From Actinoalloteichus hoggarensis (GTDB taxonomy: Bacteria; Actinomycetota; Actinomycetes; Mycobacteriales; Pseudonocardiaceae): DNA of 64,000 bases. The notes under the pieces were generated by a model. It was not told where the DNA came from and made no database searches. It saw nothing but the letters and a program-made list of their open reading frames with translations. The position numbers were made by a program, and so were the translations under genes. The stretch's first letter is position 1. Each line of letters opens with the position of its first letter. The DNA lies in contig NZ_CP022521.1 in NCBI RefSeq assembly GCF_002234535.1, forward strand, positions 1,860,001 through 1,924,000. Direction: 5' to 3'. Below, piece after piece: positions 44,217 to 54,067 of the stretch.

Positions 44217-45323
44217 ATGACTGCGCTACCTCTCGTCTTCGACGCACCGCGCCGCGGCCTGCCGCCGCGCCACCTCGCCGACCTCGCCGCCGCCGACCGC
44301 AAGGCCGCCGTGGCGGAGCTGGGGGAGAAGCCCTTCCGGGCCGCCCAGCTGGCCCACCACTACTTCGGTCGGTTGAGCACCGACGCGGAGTCGATGACCG
44401 ACATCCCGGCCGCCAGTCGGGATCGTCTGGTCAGCGAGCTGCTGCCCACGCTGTTCACTCCGGTGCGGGACGTGACCACCGACGAGGGCACCACCCGGAA
44501 GACGCTGTGGCGGGCCCACGACGGCACTCTCGTCGAGAGCGTCCTGATGCGCTACACCGATCGAGCGACGGTGTGCATCTCCAGCCAGGCGGGCTGCGGG
44601 ATGGCCTGTCCGTTCTGCGCGACCGGCCAGGGCGGGCTGCAGCGCAACATGTCGACGGCGGAGATCGTCGATCAGGTGCGGGCCGCCGCCGCGGTGATGC
44701 GGGACGGGATGATGCCCGGCGGCCCGGGCAGGCTGTCCAACGTCGTCTTCATGGGCATGGGTGAGCCGTTGGCCAACTACAAGCGAGTGGTCGCCGCGGT
44801 ACGTCGGATCTGCGACCCGGCTCCGGATGGTCTCGGGCTGTCTCAGCGCTCGGTGACGGTGTCGACCGTGGGGCTCGCGTCGGCGATCCGCAAGCTCGCC
44901 GACGAGGGCCTCCAGGTGACGCTGGCCGTCTCGCTGCACACGCCCGATGACGAGCTGCGGGACACGCTGGTACCGGTGAACACCCGGTGGACGGTGGCCG
45001 AGGTGCTGGAGGCGGCCCGGTATTACGCGGACCGCACCGGCAGACGGGTGTCCATCGAGTACGCGCTCATCCGTGACGTGAACGACCAGCCGTGGCGGGC
45101 CGACCTGCTGGCGAAGCTGCTGCGCCGCCATCTCGGTCAGCTCGTGCACGTGAACCTGATCCCGCTGAACCCGACGCCGGGGAGCAAGTGGGATGCCAGC
45201 CCGAAGCCGGTGGAACGGGAGTTCGTCCGCCGCGTCCAGGAGGGCGGGGTCAGCTGCACGGTGCGAGACACCAGGGGACAGGAGATCGCCGCCGCCTGCG
45301 GGCAGCTTGCGGCCGAGGGCTGA
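44217..45323 (+). CDS. rlmN: Dual-specificity 23S rRNA A2503/tRNA A37 C2-methyltransferase
   Basis: Radical-SAM enzyme, 368 residues. The 4Fe-4S motif is C-x3-C-x2-C in [26 protein letters not shown] and the C-terminal catalytic cysteine in [13 protein letters not shown] are present. Methylates C2 of A2503 and certain tRNA adenines, tuning decoding. ATG 44217. Separated by 183 gene-free bases from the methyltransferase upstream. Confidence 0.97.
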   Translation: MTALPLVFDAPRRGLPPRHLADLAAADRKAAVAELGEKPFRAAQLAHHYFGRLSTDAESMTDIPAASRDRLVSELLPTLFTPVRDVTTDEGTTRKTLWRAHDGTLVESVLMRYTDRATVCISSQAGCGMACPFCATGQGGLQRNMSTAEIVDQVRAAAAVMRDGMMPGGPGRLSNVVFMGMGEPLANYKRVVAAVRRICDPAPDGLGLSQRSVTVSTVGLASAIRKLADEGLQVTLAVSLHTPDDELRDTLVPVNTRWTVAEVLEAARYYADRTGRRVSIEYALIRDVNDQPWRADLLAKLLRRHLGQLVHVNLIPLNPTPGSKWDASPKPVEREFVRRVQEGGVSCTVRDTRGQEIAAACGQLAAEG

Positions 45324-45760
45324 CTCGGGCGAACGGTCGTCGAGATCGTCGAGCGGGGTCGCCGGTCGCGCGTCCGCCGAGCGGGCCGTACTCGGTCCAG
45401 GCGCGCCGCACATCCGTGGCGATCGGGTGATGCTCGACGAGACCAGGCCCGACGGAGCTCAGACCTTCCTCCTCGGCCGGCCCGGAGTGGTCCGGGCTTG
45501 GCGCGTGGTCCACTTCGCGGACGGTGTGGTCCGACTGCCGAGGTGACGACGCCGGGCGACGGCAGGCCTGGCGTCCTGGGAGCCGCGGTCTTTCGACTCG
45601 TCGATCGGTTGTCTCGATCGTCGTCGCGAGCGGCCCGCTCGCCGCCGCGAGGCATCCCGTCCGTTCGTCTCGTTCTCGGGCACGTCGACGGCCGGCGACA
45701 CGACGGGGTGATGGGAGCGCCGGAGTTCGTCCACCACTCGATCGATATCTTGCCGAAATA
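45324..45760. other. Intergenic, no supported gene
   Basis: About 440 bases following rlmN; open frames on both strands are short and Arg/Ser-rich. Leads into the SOS-like box. Confidence 0.5.
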
Positions 45761-45772
45761 GAACGTCTGTTC
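45761..45772. promoter_or_regulatory. Near-consensus actinobacterial LexA/SOS box
   Basis: GAACGTCTGTTC matches GAAC-N4-GTTC exactly; with flanks (TA on the left, GA on the right) it agrees with the extended TCGAAC-N4-GTTCGA at all but one base. It lies 12 bases before an ATG at 45785 in a gap with no recognised DNA-repair gene. Confidence 0.55.
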
Positions 45773-45784
45773 GATAGTCGTGTC

Positions 45785-46177
45785 ATGGATCTTCACCCGC
45801 TGTTCGCGTCTGCCGTTCTCGCCATGGCCGTCGGGCTCGTGGTGCTTCTCGCGCCCTCGGCCCGGCCGAGCCGAGGGATGCCGCGAGCCGTCTCTGCGGA
45901 CGGCCGTCGTGTCCTGTCGGGCCCGCCGTGGGTGTTCGCGAGCAGCTCGAGCAGGCCGGCCTTCTGCTCGCGGTGGGCCGCGCCCGATACTCGGCCAGGA
46001 CGGGCGCGGGCATCGACGCCGCATGAGCCCGCTCGCACTCGATCGTGCCCGATCGAGTGCGGCAGGGCGCGCGGATCTCCGGCGGCCTCATCCGGCGGTC
46101 GGCGCACTCGTCACACGACCTCGCGCAGTGCTCCGGTCTCGACGTCGAAGACGAATCCCCGAACGTTCTTGTGCTGA
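45785..46177 (+). CDS. Possible small membrane protein behind an SOS box
   Basis: 130 codons, not matched to any family. The first 30 residues (ending AVLAMAVGLVVLL) form a convincing membrane segment or signal anchor. After about residue 40 the translation turns Arg/Ser/Pro-rich and probably stops being meaningful. A second frame shows plausible coding (REQLEQAGLLLAVGRARYSA) ending in a stop at 46024-46026, so a frameshifted, decayed gene of about 80 codons is an alternative. No ribosome site. The 3' end overlaps the carbonic anhydrase gene on the other strand. Weak call, kept because of the SOS box. Confidence 0.25.
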   Translation: MDLHPLFASAVLAMAVGLVVLLAPSARPSRGMPRAVSADGRRVLSGPPWVFASSSSRPAFCSRWAAPDTRPGRARASTPHEPARTRSCPIECGRARGSPAASSGGRRTRHTTSRSAPVSTSKTNPRTFLC

Positions 46178-46596
46178 ATGAAGGGGTTGGTCTGGATGCG
46201 CTTGAGCGACTGTCGCACGTCGCCGTCGAGATCGTCGAAGGCCTCGGCGGCCCATTCCGGCTTGATACCGGTCTCCGCGAGGATCTCGGACTTCAGCTCG
46301 TCATCGCTGAACGTGAGCATTCCGCAGTCTGTGTGGTGAATGAGGATGATCTCCTCGGTGCCCAGCATCCGTTGGCTGATCACCAGGGAGCGGATCATGT
46401 CGTCGGTGATGACGCCGCCCGCGTTGCGGATGATGTGGGCGTCGCCCAGCCGGAGGCCCAGCATCTCGAACACGTCGAGCCTGGAGTCCATGCAGGCGAC
46501 CACGGTGAGTTTCAGGGCGGGCGGCAACGGCAGCTTGAGGCCGAAGGACTCGCTATAGGCCTTGTTGTTCCTGAGCAGCTCGTCGGTGACTCTCAT
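46111..46596 (-). CDS. Beta-class carbonic anhydrase
   Basis: Interconverts CO2 and bicarbonate. 161 residues. The zinc site is Cys35-x-Asp37-x-Arg39 in VVACMDSRLD with His88 and Cys91 in HHTDCGM. It resembles the small beta-type enzyme of mycobacteria (Rv1284-like). ATG 46596 with GGAGAA upstream; a longer frame to 46785 is not supported. Stands alone. Confidence 0.95.
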   Translation of the reverse strand: MRVTDELLRNNKAYSESFGLKLPLPPALKLTVVACMDSRLDVFEMLGLRLGDAHIIRNAGGVITDDMIRSLVISQRMLGTEEIILIHHTDCGMLTFSDDELKSEILAETGIKPEWAAEAFDDLDGDVRQSLKRIQTNPFIQHKNVRGFVFDVETGALREVV

Positions 46597-47000
46597 GATC
46601 GTTCTCCATCGCTGTGCCGGATCGGCCGAGCTTCCGTCGCGATGGTCGAGAGCAGGTCGCCGTCGACGTCGCGGTGCCGTGTGACGTCGTGGAGATGCGG
46701 TCTGCGGTACATCACCCGGCGGGTGACCGTCGCGAGGGAGCTGCCGACCCGATGAGCCGGGACGGGACTGTGCGCGGCGGGGCATCGTCGGCCCGAGACG
46801 CCGACTCGGGCACGGGGCGCGAGTCGGGGTCCGAAGTGCACGCGAAAAGTCAACAGAGGACGACGCGAAGACGCAAGCGTGAGTCGCAAGATCTGCTGGT
46901 CATGGGCTCGATGGTGGCTTGAGCCACTCTTTGGTGGATGCCGATCGTGACATCCACTGCGCATAGTGACCGTATTGCGACGCTTGTCACCCGTGTCGGG
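46597..47000. other. Intergenic, no gene seen
   Basis: 404 bases between two minus-strand genes. It contains the paired hairpins at 46914-46957; otherwise no coding frame is supported. Confidence 0.5.
46914..46957 (-). terminator. Two adjacent hairpins after the DUF2631 gene
   Basis: GTGGCT-TG-AGCCAC (46914-46927) and GTGGATG...CATCCAC (46934-46957, ten-base loop) lie 44-87 bases past the DUF2631 stop on its strand. Likely transcript end. Confidence 0.45.
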
Positions 47001-47330
47001 TCAGTTCCGCCACGACGTCCGGCGGCGCACCTGGTCCCAGATCAGCGTGGCGACCATGCCCGCACCGAGGAAGATCAGCCAGAGGTCCTCGGTGCGGCCC
47101 TCGTGGTTGCCGATCAGCATGGCGAACACGGAGAGCGCACCCACCCAGCCCGCCACTCGCGTGCCGACGGGGAAGCCGCCGTGCCAGCCCCATTCGGCCG
47201 AGGGCTCCTCATGGGGGTCGACGGTCGTGGCGGGACGCTTCTCCACTGCCGACGAAGACCTTGCAGAACGAGCGGCCACGTTCCCTCCACCACGAACACG
47301 ATCGAGTAGGTTGCCCACGTATCGTCGCAT
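47001..47330 (-). CDS. DUF2631 membrane protein
   Basis: 109-residue conserved actinobacterial protein of unknown role. A basic N-terminal tail precedes the family motif PSAEWGWHGGFPVGTRVAGW and two membrane segments split by GNHEGRTEDLW. In mycobacteria a homologue lies in the same chromosomal neighbourhood between rlmN and dxr, supporting the call. The exact start is uncertain within the first 20 codons. Confidence 0.85.
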   Translation of the reverse strand: MRRYVGNLLDRVRGGGNVAARSARSSSAVEKRPATTVDPHEEPSAEWGWHGGFPVGTRVAGWVGALSVFAMLIGNHEGRTEDLWLIFLGAGMVATLIWDQVRRRTSWRN

Positions 47331-47476
47331 ACGGGGGCGTCGCGGCCCCGATCAGCCTGGGTGTCCGCCGCTGACTTCGTGCAGCCGAGCCTCGTCTAGG
47401 CTGCGGCGCGTCGACCGGGCGATGACCCGACCACGACGGCCCCAGTCCCCCGCTGTCCCTGCCGAGGTGTGTGCCT

Positions 47477-48703
47477 GTGACCGACGAGTCGGCGGAGTTC
47501 CATCCTCGAGAACAGCGCACACCCGACACCTATGCCCCCGTCGCGGTCGCGCTGTCCGGAGTCACCAGGAGTTATGGGGACCAGGTCGTGCTCGACGACC
47601 TCTCGCTGCGGGTGCACGAGGGGGAGTTCTTCTCGATTCTCGGCCCCTCCGGAAGCGGCAAGACGACGTTGTTGCGCATGATCGCCGGCTTCGCCGATCC
47701 GGAACGTGGAAGCATCGAGCTCGACGGCGTCGACATGGTCGGAGTGCCGCCGTATCGACGCGACGTCAACACCGTCTTCCAGTCGTATGCGTTGTTCCCC
47801 CACCTGGACGTGTGGAACAACGTGGCCTACGCACTGCGGCGTAAGGGGTTGCGAGGCGGCGAGCTGCGACGTCGGGTCGGCGAACATCTGGAGCTCGTCC
47901 AGTTGTCCGGCTTCGCCCGACGCAGGCCGCACCAGCTCTCGGGAGGACAGCAGCAGCGGGTCGCGGTGGCCAGGGCGTTGGCCGCGCGACCGAGGGTGCT
48001 GCTCCTCGACGAGCCGCTCGGCGCGCTGGACGCGCAGCTTCGCGGTCGGATGCAGGTCGAGTTGATGCGGATTCAACGCGAGGTGGGCACGACGTTCCTC
48101 TACATCACCCACGATCAGGAGGAGGCCCTGGTCCTCTCGCATCGGCTGGCCGTGCTCGCCGGCGGGCGTATCCGGCAGGTCGGGTACCCGGAGGACGTCT
48201 ACGAGCGGCCTGCCACCCGATTCGTCGCGAGCTTCCTACGTTCTTCGGCGACAGGGACGACCAACATCCTGGACAGCGAGGTCGTCGGTCATGACGCGGC
48301 AGCGAACCTGCTGGAGCTGGCGGTGGGGGCGGGCGCCCGGCTGCGTGCGGCGCTGCCTGCCGAGGCGACGGCTCGGCCGGGCAGTCGAGTGACGCTGACG
48401 GTCCGGCCGGAGAAGGTGCACGTCTACGACGTCGACGGAGCGGTCGCGCCGCCCGCCGGCTGGTGCCTGCTGCCGGGCACCGTGGTCGACATCGTCTATA
48501 CCGGCGTGTCCACCCAGTACCTGGTGCAGGTTCCCGCGGCGGGCGGCAGCACCCTCGTGGCGTTCGTGCAGAACACCCGGCGGATCAGCGACGCGGGCGG
48601 ACCGGGACAGCCGGTTCTACTGGCCTGGGAGCCGGAACACAGCGTGTTGCTGGCGGAGGACGCGGACCTCGACGGCCATGGCCCGGCACAGGCGGGGTCA
48701 TGA
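47477..48703 (+). CDS. potA: Polyamine ABC transporter ATPase
   Basis: 408 residues. Walker [10 protein letters not shown] (near 56), Q-loop [10 protein letters not shown], signature LSGGQQQRV, Walker B VLLLDEP, H-loop YITHD and a C-terminal TOBE domain ([10 protein letters not shown]). GTG 47477 is preferred because GAGG lies nine bases upstream; GTG 47471 is close to it. Powers spermidine/putrescine uptake with the potD, potB and potC products downstream. Confidence 0.93.
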   Translation: MTDESAEFHPREQRTPDTYAPVAVALSGVTRSYGDQVVLDDLSLRVHEGEFFSILGPSGSGKTTLLRMIAGFADPERGSIELDGVDMVGVPPYRRDVNTVFQSYALFPHLDVWNNVAYALRRKGLRGGELRRRVGEHLELVQLSGFARRRPHQLSGGQQQRVAVARALAARPRVLLLDEPLGALDAQLRGRMQVELMRIQREVGTTFLYITHDQEEALVLSHRLAVLAGGRIRQVGYPEDVYERPATRFVASFLRSSATGTTNILDSEVVGHDAAANLLELAVGAGARLRAALPAEATARPGSRVTLTVRPEKVHVYDVDGAVAPPAGWCLLPGTVVDIVYTGVSTQYLVQVPAAGGSTLVAFVQNTRRISDAGGPGQPVLLAWEPEHSVLLAEDADLDGHGPAQAGS

Positions 48704-48847
48704 CCACGGTCCGGAGGTCGTGGTTCGCCGGGCGCGCGAGGCACATGGGCACGACGCAGGCGGACCCGCGGTCCTCGGCCGGGCCTGCCCGCGTCGTGGA
48801 GACGTCGTGGCACCGATCACGGCAGCGACTACGACGGTGACCGGCAC

Positions 48848-48876
48848 GCGCTCGCGCGGCGGCACCGCGCGAGCGC
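48848..48876 (+). terminator. GC hairpin between potA and potD
   Basis: GCGCTCGCGCGG and CCGCGCGAGCGC form a perfect 12-bp stem around CGGCA, inside the 266-base gap between potA and potD. The gap holds no gene. It may let potD be expressed differently from potA. Confidence 0.55.
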
Positions 48877-48969
48877 ACTTCTCGAGCAGATCCCTCGTCG
48901 AGTCGAAGGACGGACGGGGCGACCGGGCACGGCCTGGGACCAGACACGGGTGAGGGAGGTGGATGCGAC

Positions 48970-50142
48970 ATGGCATCCGAGCAGGACGGACGACCGGCGG
49001 TGCGTATCGCACGACTGTGGGACGGGAGCAGCCCGCGCCTGTCCCGTCGGTCGATGCTGCGATCGATGGCCTTCTTCGCGCTGGCCGCGCAGGGCGCGGC
49101 TGCCTGCGGGGTGGGCGCCGCGCCGCCGACCGCCGACTCCGCCGCGCCGGACGGGTCGCCTGCGCGTAACGACGTCGACGAGCCGGTGCTCAACTTCTAC
49201 AACTGGACCGACTACATCGACGAGGACACCATTCCCGGTTTCCAGGAGGAGACCGGCATCCGCGTCGTCTACGACAACTTCAGCTCCAACGACGAGCTGG
49301 AGGCCAAGATCGCGTCCGGAGCGGCGGGGTACGACCTGGTGGTCCCGACCGACAACTTCCTTCGCCGGTTCCTGCGTTCGGACCTGCTGCGTCCCCTCGA
49401 TCACGACCTGTTGACCAACCTCGACAACCTCGGAAGTCGATTCCGTACGGCGGACTACGACTCGGGAAACCGGTTCTCCGTGCCGTGGGCCTGGGGCACG
49501 ACGGGGCTGGCCTACTCGCCCGCCCGGCTGGATACGGAGGTGACGAGTCTGTCCGCCTTCGACCTGCCGTCGGCGCAGGGGCGCAGCATCCTGCTCGACG
49601 AGGCACGCGACGGTCTGGCGCTCGGGATGCTGGCCTTGGGACACGATCCCAACTCCACCGACCCCGCCGAGCTGGACGAGGCGGTCGACTTCCTGCTCGA
49701 ACTCAAGAGCGGACTCGGTCAGATCACCTCGGACGTCATCGAGCCGCTGTCCTCCGGCCAGGCGCCGCTGGCCCAGGCCTATTCCGGGGACGTGTTCCAG
49801 GCTCAGGAGGTCAATCCGGACCTGGTCTATGTGATCCCGGAGGAAGGCGGTCTGTCCTGGGTCGACGTGCTGTGCATTCCGAAGGACGCGCCGCATGCCG
49901 AGAACGCCCACCGGTTCATCGATCACATCCTGCGGCCGGAGGTGGGGGCGCGGCTGGCCGAGGCCGTGCAGTACGGCAGTCCCAACGACGCCGCTCTGCC
50001 GCTGATCGACGAGGCGCTGCGGAACGACCCGTTGGTCTATCCGCCCGAGGACGAGCTGGCGAGGCTCCCGTTCACCGCTGATCTCGGACCGGAGGTGGAG
50101 GCCCGCTACGCGGACGCCTGGACCAGGGTGAAGACGGGGTGA
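48970..50142 (+). CDS. potD: Polyamine-binding lipoprotein with Tat-like signal
   Basis: 390 residues. The N-terminus carries a twin-arginine motif SRRSMLR (Arg26-Arg27), a hydrophobic stretch and a lipobox-like AAAC giving Cys46, so export as a folded lipoprotein is likely. The mature part is a spermidine/putrescine-binding fold (LNFYNWTDYIDEDTIPGF, YDLVVPTDNF, EGGLSWVDVLCIPK). ATG 48970 after GAGGTGG. Its stop overlaps potB. Confidence 0.93.
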   Translation: MASEQDGRPAVRIARLWDGSSPRLSRRSMLRSMAFFALAAQGAAACGVGAAPPTADSAAPDGSPARNDVDEPVLNFYNWTDYIDEDTIPGFQEETGIRVVYDNFSSNDELEAKIASGAAGYDLVVPTDNFLRRFLRSDLLRPLDHDLLTNLDNLGSRFRTADYDSGNRFSVPWAWGTTGLAYSPARLDTEVTSLSAFDLPSAQGRSILLDEARDGLALGMLALGHDPNSTDPAELDEAVDFLLELKSGLGQITSDVIEPLSSGQAPLAQAYSGDVFQAQEVNPDLVYVIPEEGGLSWVDVLCIPKDAPHAENAHRFIDHILRPEVGARLAEAVQYGSPNDAALPLIDEALRNDPLVYPPEDELARLPFTADLGPEVEARYADAWTRVKTG

Positions 50143-51002
50143 GCGGGCGGCCTGCGCGGCGTGGGTTCTCGTCCGGGCTGGCGGCGGCGGGTCAACTCGG
50201 GCCCGCGACGGTGTGGCTGGTCCTGTTCCTGCTGGTTCCGCTGGCCCTCGTGGTGCAGTTCAGTTTCGCGACCAGGGACACCGGCGCGGCGAGGGCCGTG
50301 CTGCCGTGGACGACGCTGCCGTATCGAACGGCGCTCGATCCGGCGTTCCTGCCGATCTTCTGGCGCACCCTGGTCTATGCGACCGTGACCACGCTGGCAT
50401 GCCTGTTGTTGGCGTTTCCGCTGGCGTGGTTCATCGCCCGGCACGGCGGCCGGTTCCGTACGGTGCTGCTCGCACTGGTGCTGATCCCGTTCTGGGCGAG
50501 CTACCTGGCCCGGGTCTATGCGTGGAAGGCGCTGCTCGACGGCGACGGACCGATCAACAGGCTGCTCTCCGTCGTGGGTCTCGGGCGGGACGGCGGCTTC
50601 CTGCTCACCGACACGGCGGTGGTGCTGGGCCTGACCTATGGGTTCCTGCCGTTCATGGTGCTGCCGTTGTACGTGGCCTGTGTGCGTTTCGATCACCAGC
50701 TCGTCGAGGCCTCGTACGACCTGGGGCACGGCAGGCTGGCGACCTTCTTCCGCGTCGTGCTGCCCGGGGTCCTGCCGGGGATCCTCGCGGGTTCACTGCT
50801 GGTCCTGGTGCCCGCGGCAGGTGATTTCGTGACGCCGAGTCTGCTCGGCGGTGTCGATCAGACCACCTTCGGCAGCGTCGTCGACGATCAGTTCGGCGGC
50901 GGGAACAACTGGCCGCTGGGTTCGGCGATGGCGGTGCTGCTGCTGGTCCTGGTGGTCGTCGCCCTGCTGGCGCGTGGGCGCCGGGGAGAGGACGTCCTGT
51001 GA
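50139..51002 (+). CDS. potB: Polyamine ABC transporter permease
   Basis: 287 residues with six membrane helices and the EAA-type loop (EASYDLGHGRLATFFRVVLP). GTG overlaps the potD stop (GTGA) and the stop overlaps potC. Forms the membrane channel with the potC product. Confidence 0.93.
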   Translation: MSGRPARRGFSSGLAAAGQLGPATVWLVLFLLVPLALVVQFSFATRDTGAARAVLPWTTLPYRTALDPAFLPIFWRTLVYATVTTLACLLLAFPLAWFIARHGGRFRTVLLALVLIPFWASYLARVYAWKALLDGDGPINRLLSVVGLGRDGGFLLTDTAVVLGLTYGFLPFMVLPLYVACVRFDHQLVEASYDLGHGRLATFFRVVLPGVLPGILAGSLLVLVPAAGDFVTPSLLGGVDQTTFGSVVDDQFGGGNNWPLGSAMAVLLLVLVVVALLARGRRGEDVL

Positions 51003-51988
51003 ACGTGTCGTCGCGACGCGCCAGCCGCCGACGGGGCGACGGGGGCGCCGGGGGCGGGGGTGTCGAGCGGACGAGCGCCGGTCGGAGTGGCGGCGAACAC
51101 CATGGCGCCGAGCAGGCCCGCCCGGCGGCCCGGCGCACGGCTCGGCGTGGAACCGGCCCGCGCCGAGGCGTCCGGCGGCCCTGGCGGCTCGGTACGGCGG
51201 CGGCGGCGGTCTACGTCTTCCTTTATGCGCCGATCCTGTGGCTGGCGCTCGTCTCGTTCAACGACTCGCGAACGCTGAGCACCCTCACCGGTTTCTCGCT
51301 GCGTTGGTATGCGGAGCTGGCGAACGACGAGCGGGTGGTGTCGGCGCTGCTGCTGTCGTTGCGGCTGGCGGCGGCGAGCGCGGTGATCGCCACCGTGATC
51401 GGGACGCTGGCGGCCTTCGGGCTGCGTCGGGCGTTCCGGGGGCGGGGTCTATGGACGACGTTGCTGGCCCTGCCACTGGTGGTCCCCGAGGTGGTGCTGG
51501 GCGTGAGCCTGCTGGCCTTCTGCGTGCAACTGATGGGTATTCCGCTCGGCTTCGGTGCGCTGCTCCTCGCGCACGTCACCTTCTCCCTCAGCTACGTCGT
51601 GGTCGTGGTGCGTGCCAGGCTGGCAGGCCTGGACCCGAGGATCGAGGAGGCCGCCGCCGACCTGGGCGCCGATCCGCTCACGCGCTGGCGCACGGTGACG
51701 CTGCCCCTGATCGCGCCCGCCGTCGGGGCGGGCGCGGCCTTCGCCTTCGTGTTGTCCTTCGATGACGTCGTCACCTCGGGTTACCTCACCGGAGTCGGCT
51801 CGACGACGTTGCCGGTGTTCGTCTACGGACAGGCCAGGCGCGGGGTGTCCCCCGAGGTGGTGGCGTTGTCGACCGCCATGGTGGCCGCCTCGGCGGCGCT
51901 GCTGCTGCTTGGTGTGCTGGTGACCGTGGTGCGGGCCCGGCGGGCGGGCCGGTCGGCCGCGCGGGACGTCCTGGCCTCGGCTTCGTGA
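50999..51988 (+). CDS. potC: Polyamine ABC transporter permease
   Basis: 329 residues. An unusually long Arg/Gly-rich cytoplasmic N-terminus (about 65 residues) precedes six membrane helices; LYAPILWLALVSFNDSR and the EAA loop EEAAADLGADPLTRWRTVTL identify the PotC type. GTG overlaps the potB stop. A start further downstream cannot be excluded, since the tail is not conserved in the family. Confidence 0.92.
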   Translation: MNVSSRRASRRRGDGGAGGGGVERTSAGRSGGEHHGAEQARPAARRTARRGTGPRRGVRRPWRLGTAAAAVYVFLYAPILWLALVSFNDSRTLSTLTGFSLRWYAELANDERVVSALLLSLRLAAASAVIATVIGTLAAFGLRRAFRGRGLWTTLLALPLVVPEVVLGVSLLAFCVQLMGIPLGFGALLLAHVTFSLSYVVVVVRARLAGLDPRIEEAAADLGADPLTRWRTVTLPLIAPAVGAGAAFAFVLSFDDVVTSGYLTGVGSTTLPVFVYGQARRGVSPEVVALSTAMVAASAALLLLGVLVTVVRARRAGRSAARDVLASAS

Positions 51989-52274
51989 CGGGCGGCGTGC
52001 GACCGCTCATCAAGCCGACCTCGCCGACTCGCCCCGTCGCGGGGGTTGACTGCCGAGACATCGCGCACCGGCACTCCACCACGGCGGCCCGCCTGACCCG
52101 GCGTGCGGCGGAACGCATGCTCGATCTCGGACGCCGTCGACGCTCCTCGCCGTGCGGTTCGCCGCCGCGCGGCGACGGCAGGGCGGCCCGGCATCCCGAC
52201 CTGTCGGGCCGGCACCGACCTCCCCTCATCGCGCGGACATCGGCACGGCAGGCATCCCGCCGTCGCCGAACAGA

Positions 52275-52317
52275 CGAAGGGGGCCGCCGGCGTCCGAAGA
52301 CACCGCGGCCCCCTTCG
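52275..52317. terminator. Bidirectional terminator between potC and the GlsB-like gene
   Basis: CGAAGGGGGCCGC and GCGGCCCCCTTCG form a perfect 13-bp stem around 17 bases. It lies between two converging genes, 17 bases beyond the stop of the minus-strand gene. The rest of the 345-base gap (51989-52333) holds no supported gene. Confidence 0.75.
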
Positions 52318-52333
52318 GATGCCGTGGACCGGC

Positions 52334-52612
52334 TCAGGCGTGCGCCCGAGGCGAGCCGCGGCGTCCGACGACCATGCGATAGATGGCCAGGAGGACGATC
52401 GAGCCGAGAATGGCGACGATCCAGGTCTGGATGCTGAAGAAGTCCTCCGTGCCGGTGCCGAAGAGAGCGCTTCCCACCCAGCCGCCCAGCAGGGCGCCGA
52501 CCACTCCGAGGATCATCGTCATGATGATGCCGCCGGGGTCCTTTCCTGGCATGATGGCCTTGGCGATGGCGCCTGCCAGAAGCCCCAGCACGATCCAACC
52601 GAGGATGCCCAT
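52334..52612 (-). CDS. GlsB/YeaQ/YmgE-family membrane protein
   Basis: 92 residues, three membrane segments, glycine-rich (GILGWIVLGLLAGAIAKAIM, GGIIMTMILGVVGALLGG). The family, named transglycosylase-associated, is often stress-induced; its activity is unknown. ATG 52612 is chosen because GGAAGGAG lies upstream; six extra codons before it are unsupported. Confidence 0.92.
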   Translation of the reverse strand: MGILGWIVLGLLAGAIAKAIMPGKDPGGIIMTMILGVVGALLGGWVGSALFGTGTEDFFSIQTWIVAILGSIVLLAIYRMVVGRRGSPRAHA

Positions 52613-52797
52613 CGGTGTACTCCTTCCCATGCTTCAGGCGTCGTCTGCGCCGCTGACGGGGGAGTACCCAGACGGGGGCGCATCATTCGTGTGAATTCGT
52701 TCGCCATCCAGCTCGTTACCTCTTCGTGACCATGGTGATGGTGCGTCGCCGTGCCTGAGGCCGCCCGATTCCGGGGCTCGACCAGGGTCGTAAGAGA

Positions 52798-54063
52798 ATG
52801 TCGGCGATGCACGCTTTCGCGACTTCAGACGGTCCCGCCACTCGACGTGACGTCCTCCTGCTGGGCTCCACCGGCTCGGTGGGCGTCCAGGCGCTCGAAG
52901 TGGCCCGCCTCGACCCGGCGCGGTTCCGGGTCGTCGGACTGGCGGCGGGCGGAGGTGACCCAGCCGCACTGGCCGCCCAGGCGTTGGAGTTCGGCGTCGA
53001 CGCCGTGGCGGTAGCTCGTGGGACCGCCGTGGAGGACCTTCAGCTCGCCTGTTACGCCGAGGCGCAGCGCCGGGGTTACTCGCGGGGCGAGTTCCGGATG
53101 CCGCGCATCCTGGCCGGGCCGCGGGCCGCCGTCGAGTTGATCGAGACGACGCCCGCCGACGTGGTGCTCAACGCGATCGACGGCTCCCGAGGGCTCGCCC
53201 CGACCCTTGCCGCGCTGCGGACGGGCGCCATGCTGGCGCTGGCGAACAAGGAGTCCTTGATCGCGGGCGGGTCGCTCGTGGTGGGCGCGGCGAAGCCGGG
53301 ACAGCTCGTGCCGGTGGACTCCGAGCACTCGGCACTGGCCCAGGCGTTGCGGGGCGGCCGGGCCGACGAGGTGGACCGCCTGGTCGTCACCGCGTCGGGC
53401 GGCCCGTTCCGCGGGCGGACGCGGGCGGAGCTGGCCGACGTCACGGTCGAACAGGCGATGGCCCACCCGACATGGTCGATGGGGCCGGTCATCACCGTGA
53501 ACTCCGCCACCCTGGTGAACAAGGGGCTGGAGGTCATCGAGGCGCATCTGCTGTTCGACGTGCCCTACGACCGGATCGACGTGGTGGTGCACCCGCAGTC
53601 GATCGTCCACTCCATGGTGACCTTCGTCGACGGCTCCACCCTCGCTCAGGCGAGTCCGCCCAGCATGACGCTGCCCATCGCGGTGGCGCTCGGCTGGCCC
53701 GATCGCGTTCCGGGTGCGGCGCGGCCCTGTCGGTTCGACGAGGCCGGCTCGTGGACCTTCGAGCCGTTGGACGACGTCGCCTTCCCCGCCGTGCGGCTGG
53801 CGAAGGCGGCGGGCGCGGCGGGCGGCTGTCTGCCCGCGGTGTACAACGCCGCCAACGAGGAGGCGGTCGCGGCGTTCCTACGAGGTCGCACCGATTTCAC
53901 CGCCATCGTGGACACTGTCACCGAGGTGCTGAGCGAGGCGGACGGCTGGCGGGCCGACCCCGCCGACATCGACGACGTGTCGGCGGCCGAGAACTGGGCC
54001 AGGGCTCGCGCCGGCGAACTTCTGGGTGCCGCCGTCGGCGGCGCCTCGGCTGAAAGGGACTGA
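52798..54063 (+). CDS. dxr: 1-deoxy-D-xylulose 5-phosphate reductoisomerase
   Basis: Second step of the MEP isoprenoid pathway, making MEP from DXP with NADPH. 421 residues. NADPH loop [21 protein letters not shown], metal/substrate site VDSEHSAL and the flexible loop [20 protein letters not shown] are present. ATG 52798. Followed five bases later by rip1, as in mycobacteria. Confidence 0.97.
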   Translation: MSAMHAFATSDGPATRRDVLLLGSTGSVGVQALEVARLDPARFRVVGLAAGGGDPAALAAQALEFGVDAVAVARGTAVEDLQLACYAEAQRRGYSRGEFRMPRILAGPRAAVELIETTPADVVLNAIDGSRGLAPTLAALRTGAMLALANKESLIAGGSLVVGAAKPGQLVPVDSEHSALAQALRGGRADEVDRLVVTASGGPFRGRTRAELADVTVEQAMAHPTWSMGPVITVNSATLVNKGLEVIEAHLLFDVPYDRIDVVVHPQSIVHSMVTFVDGSTLAQASPPSMTLPIAVALGWPDRVPGAARPCRFDEAGSWTFEPLDDVAFPAVRLAKAAGAAGGCLPAVYNAANEEAVAAFLRGRTDFTAIVDTVTEVLSEADGWRADPADIDDVSAAENWARARAGELLGAAVGGASAERD

Positions 54064-54067
54064 CGAC

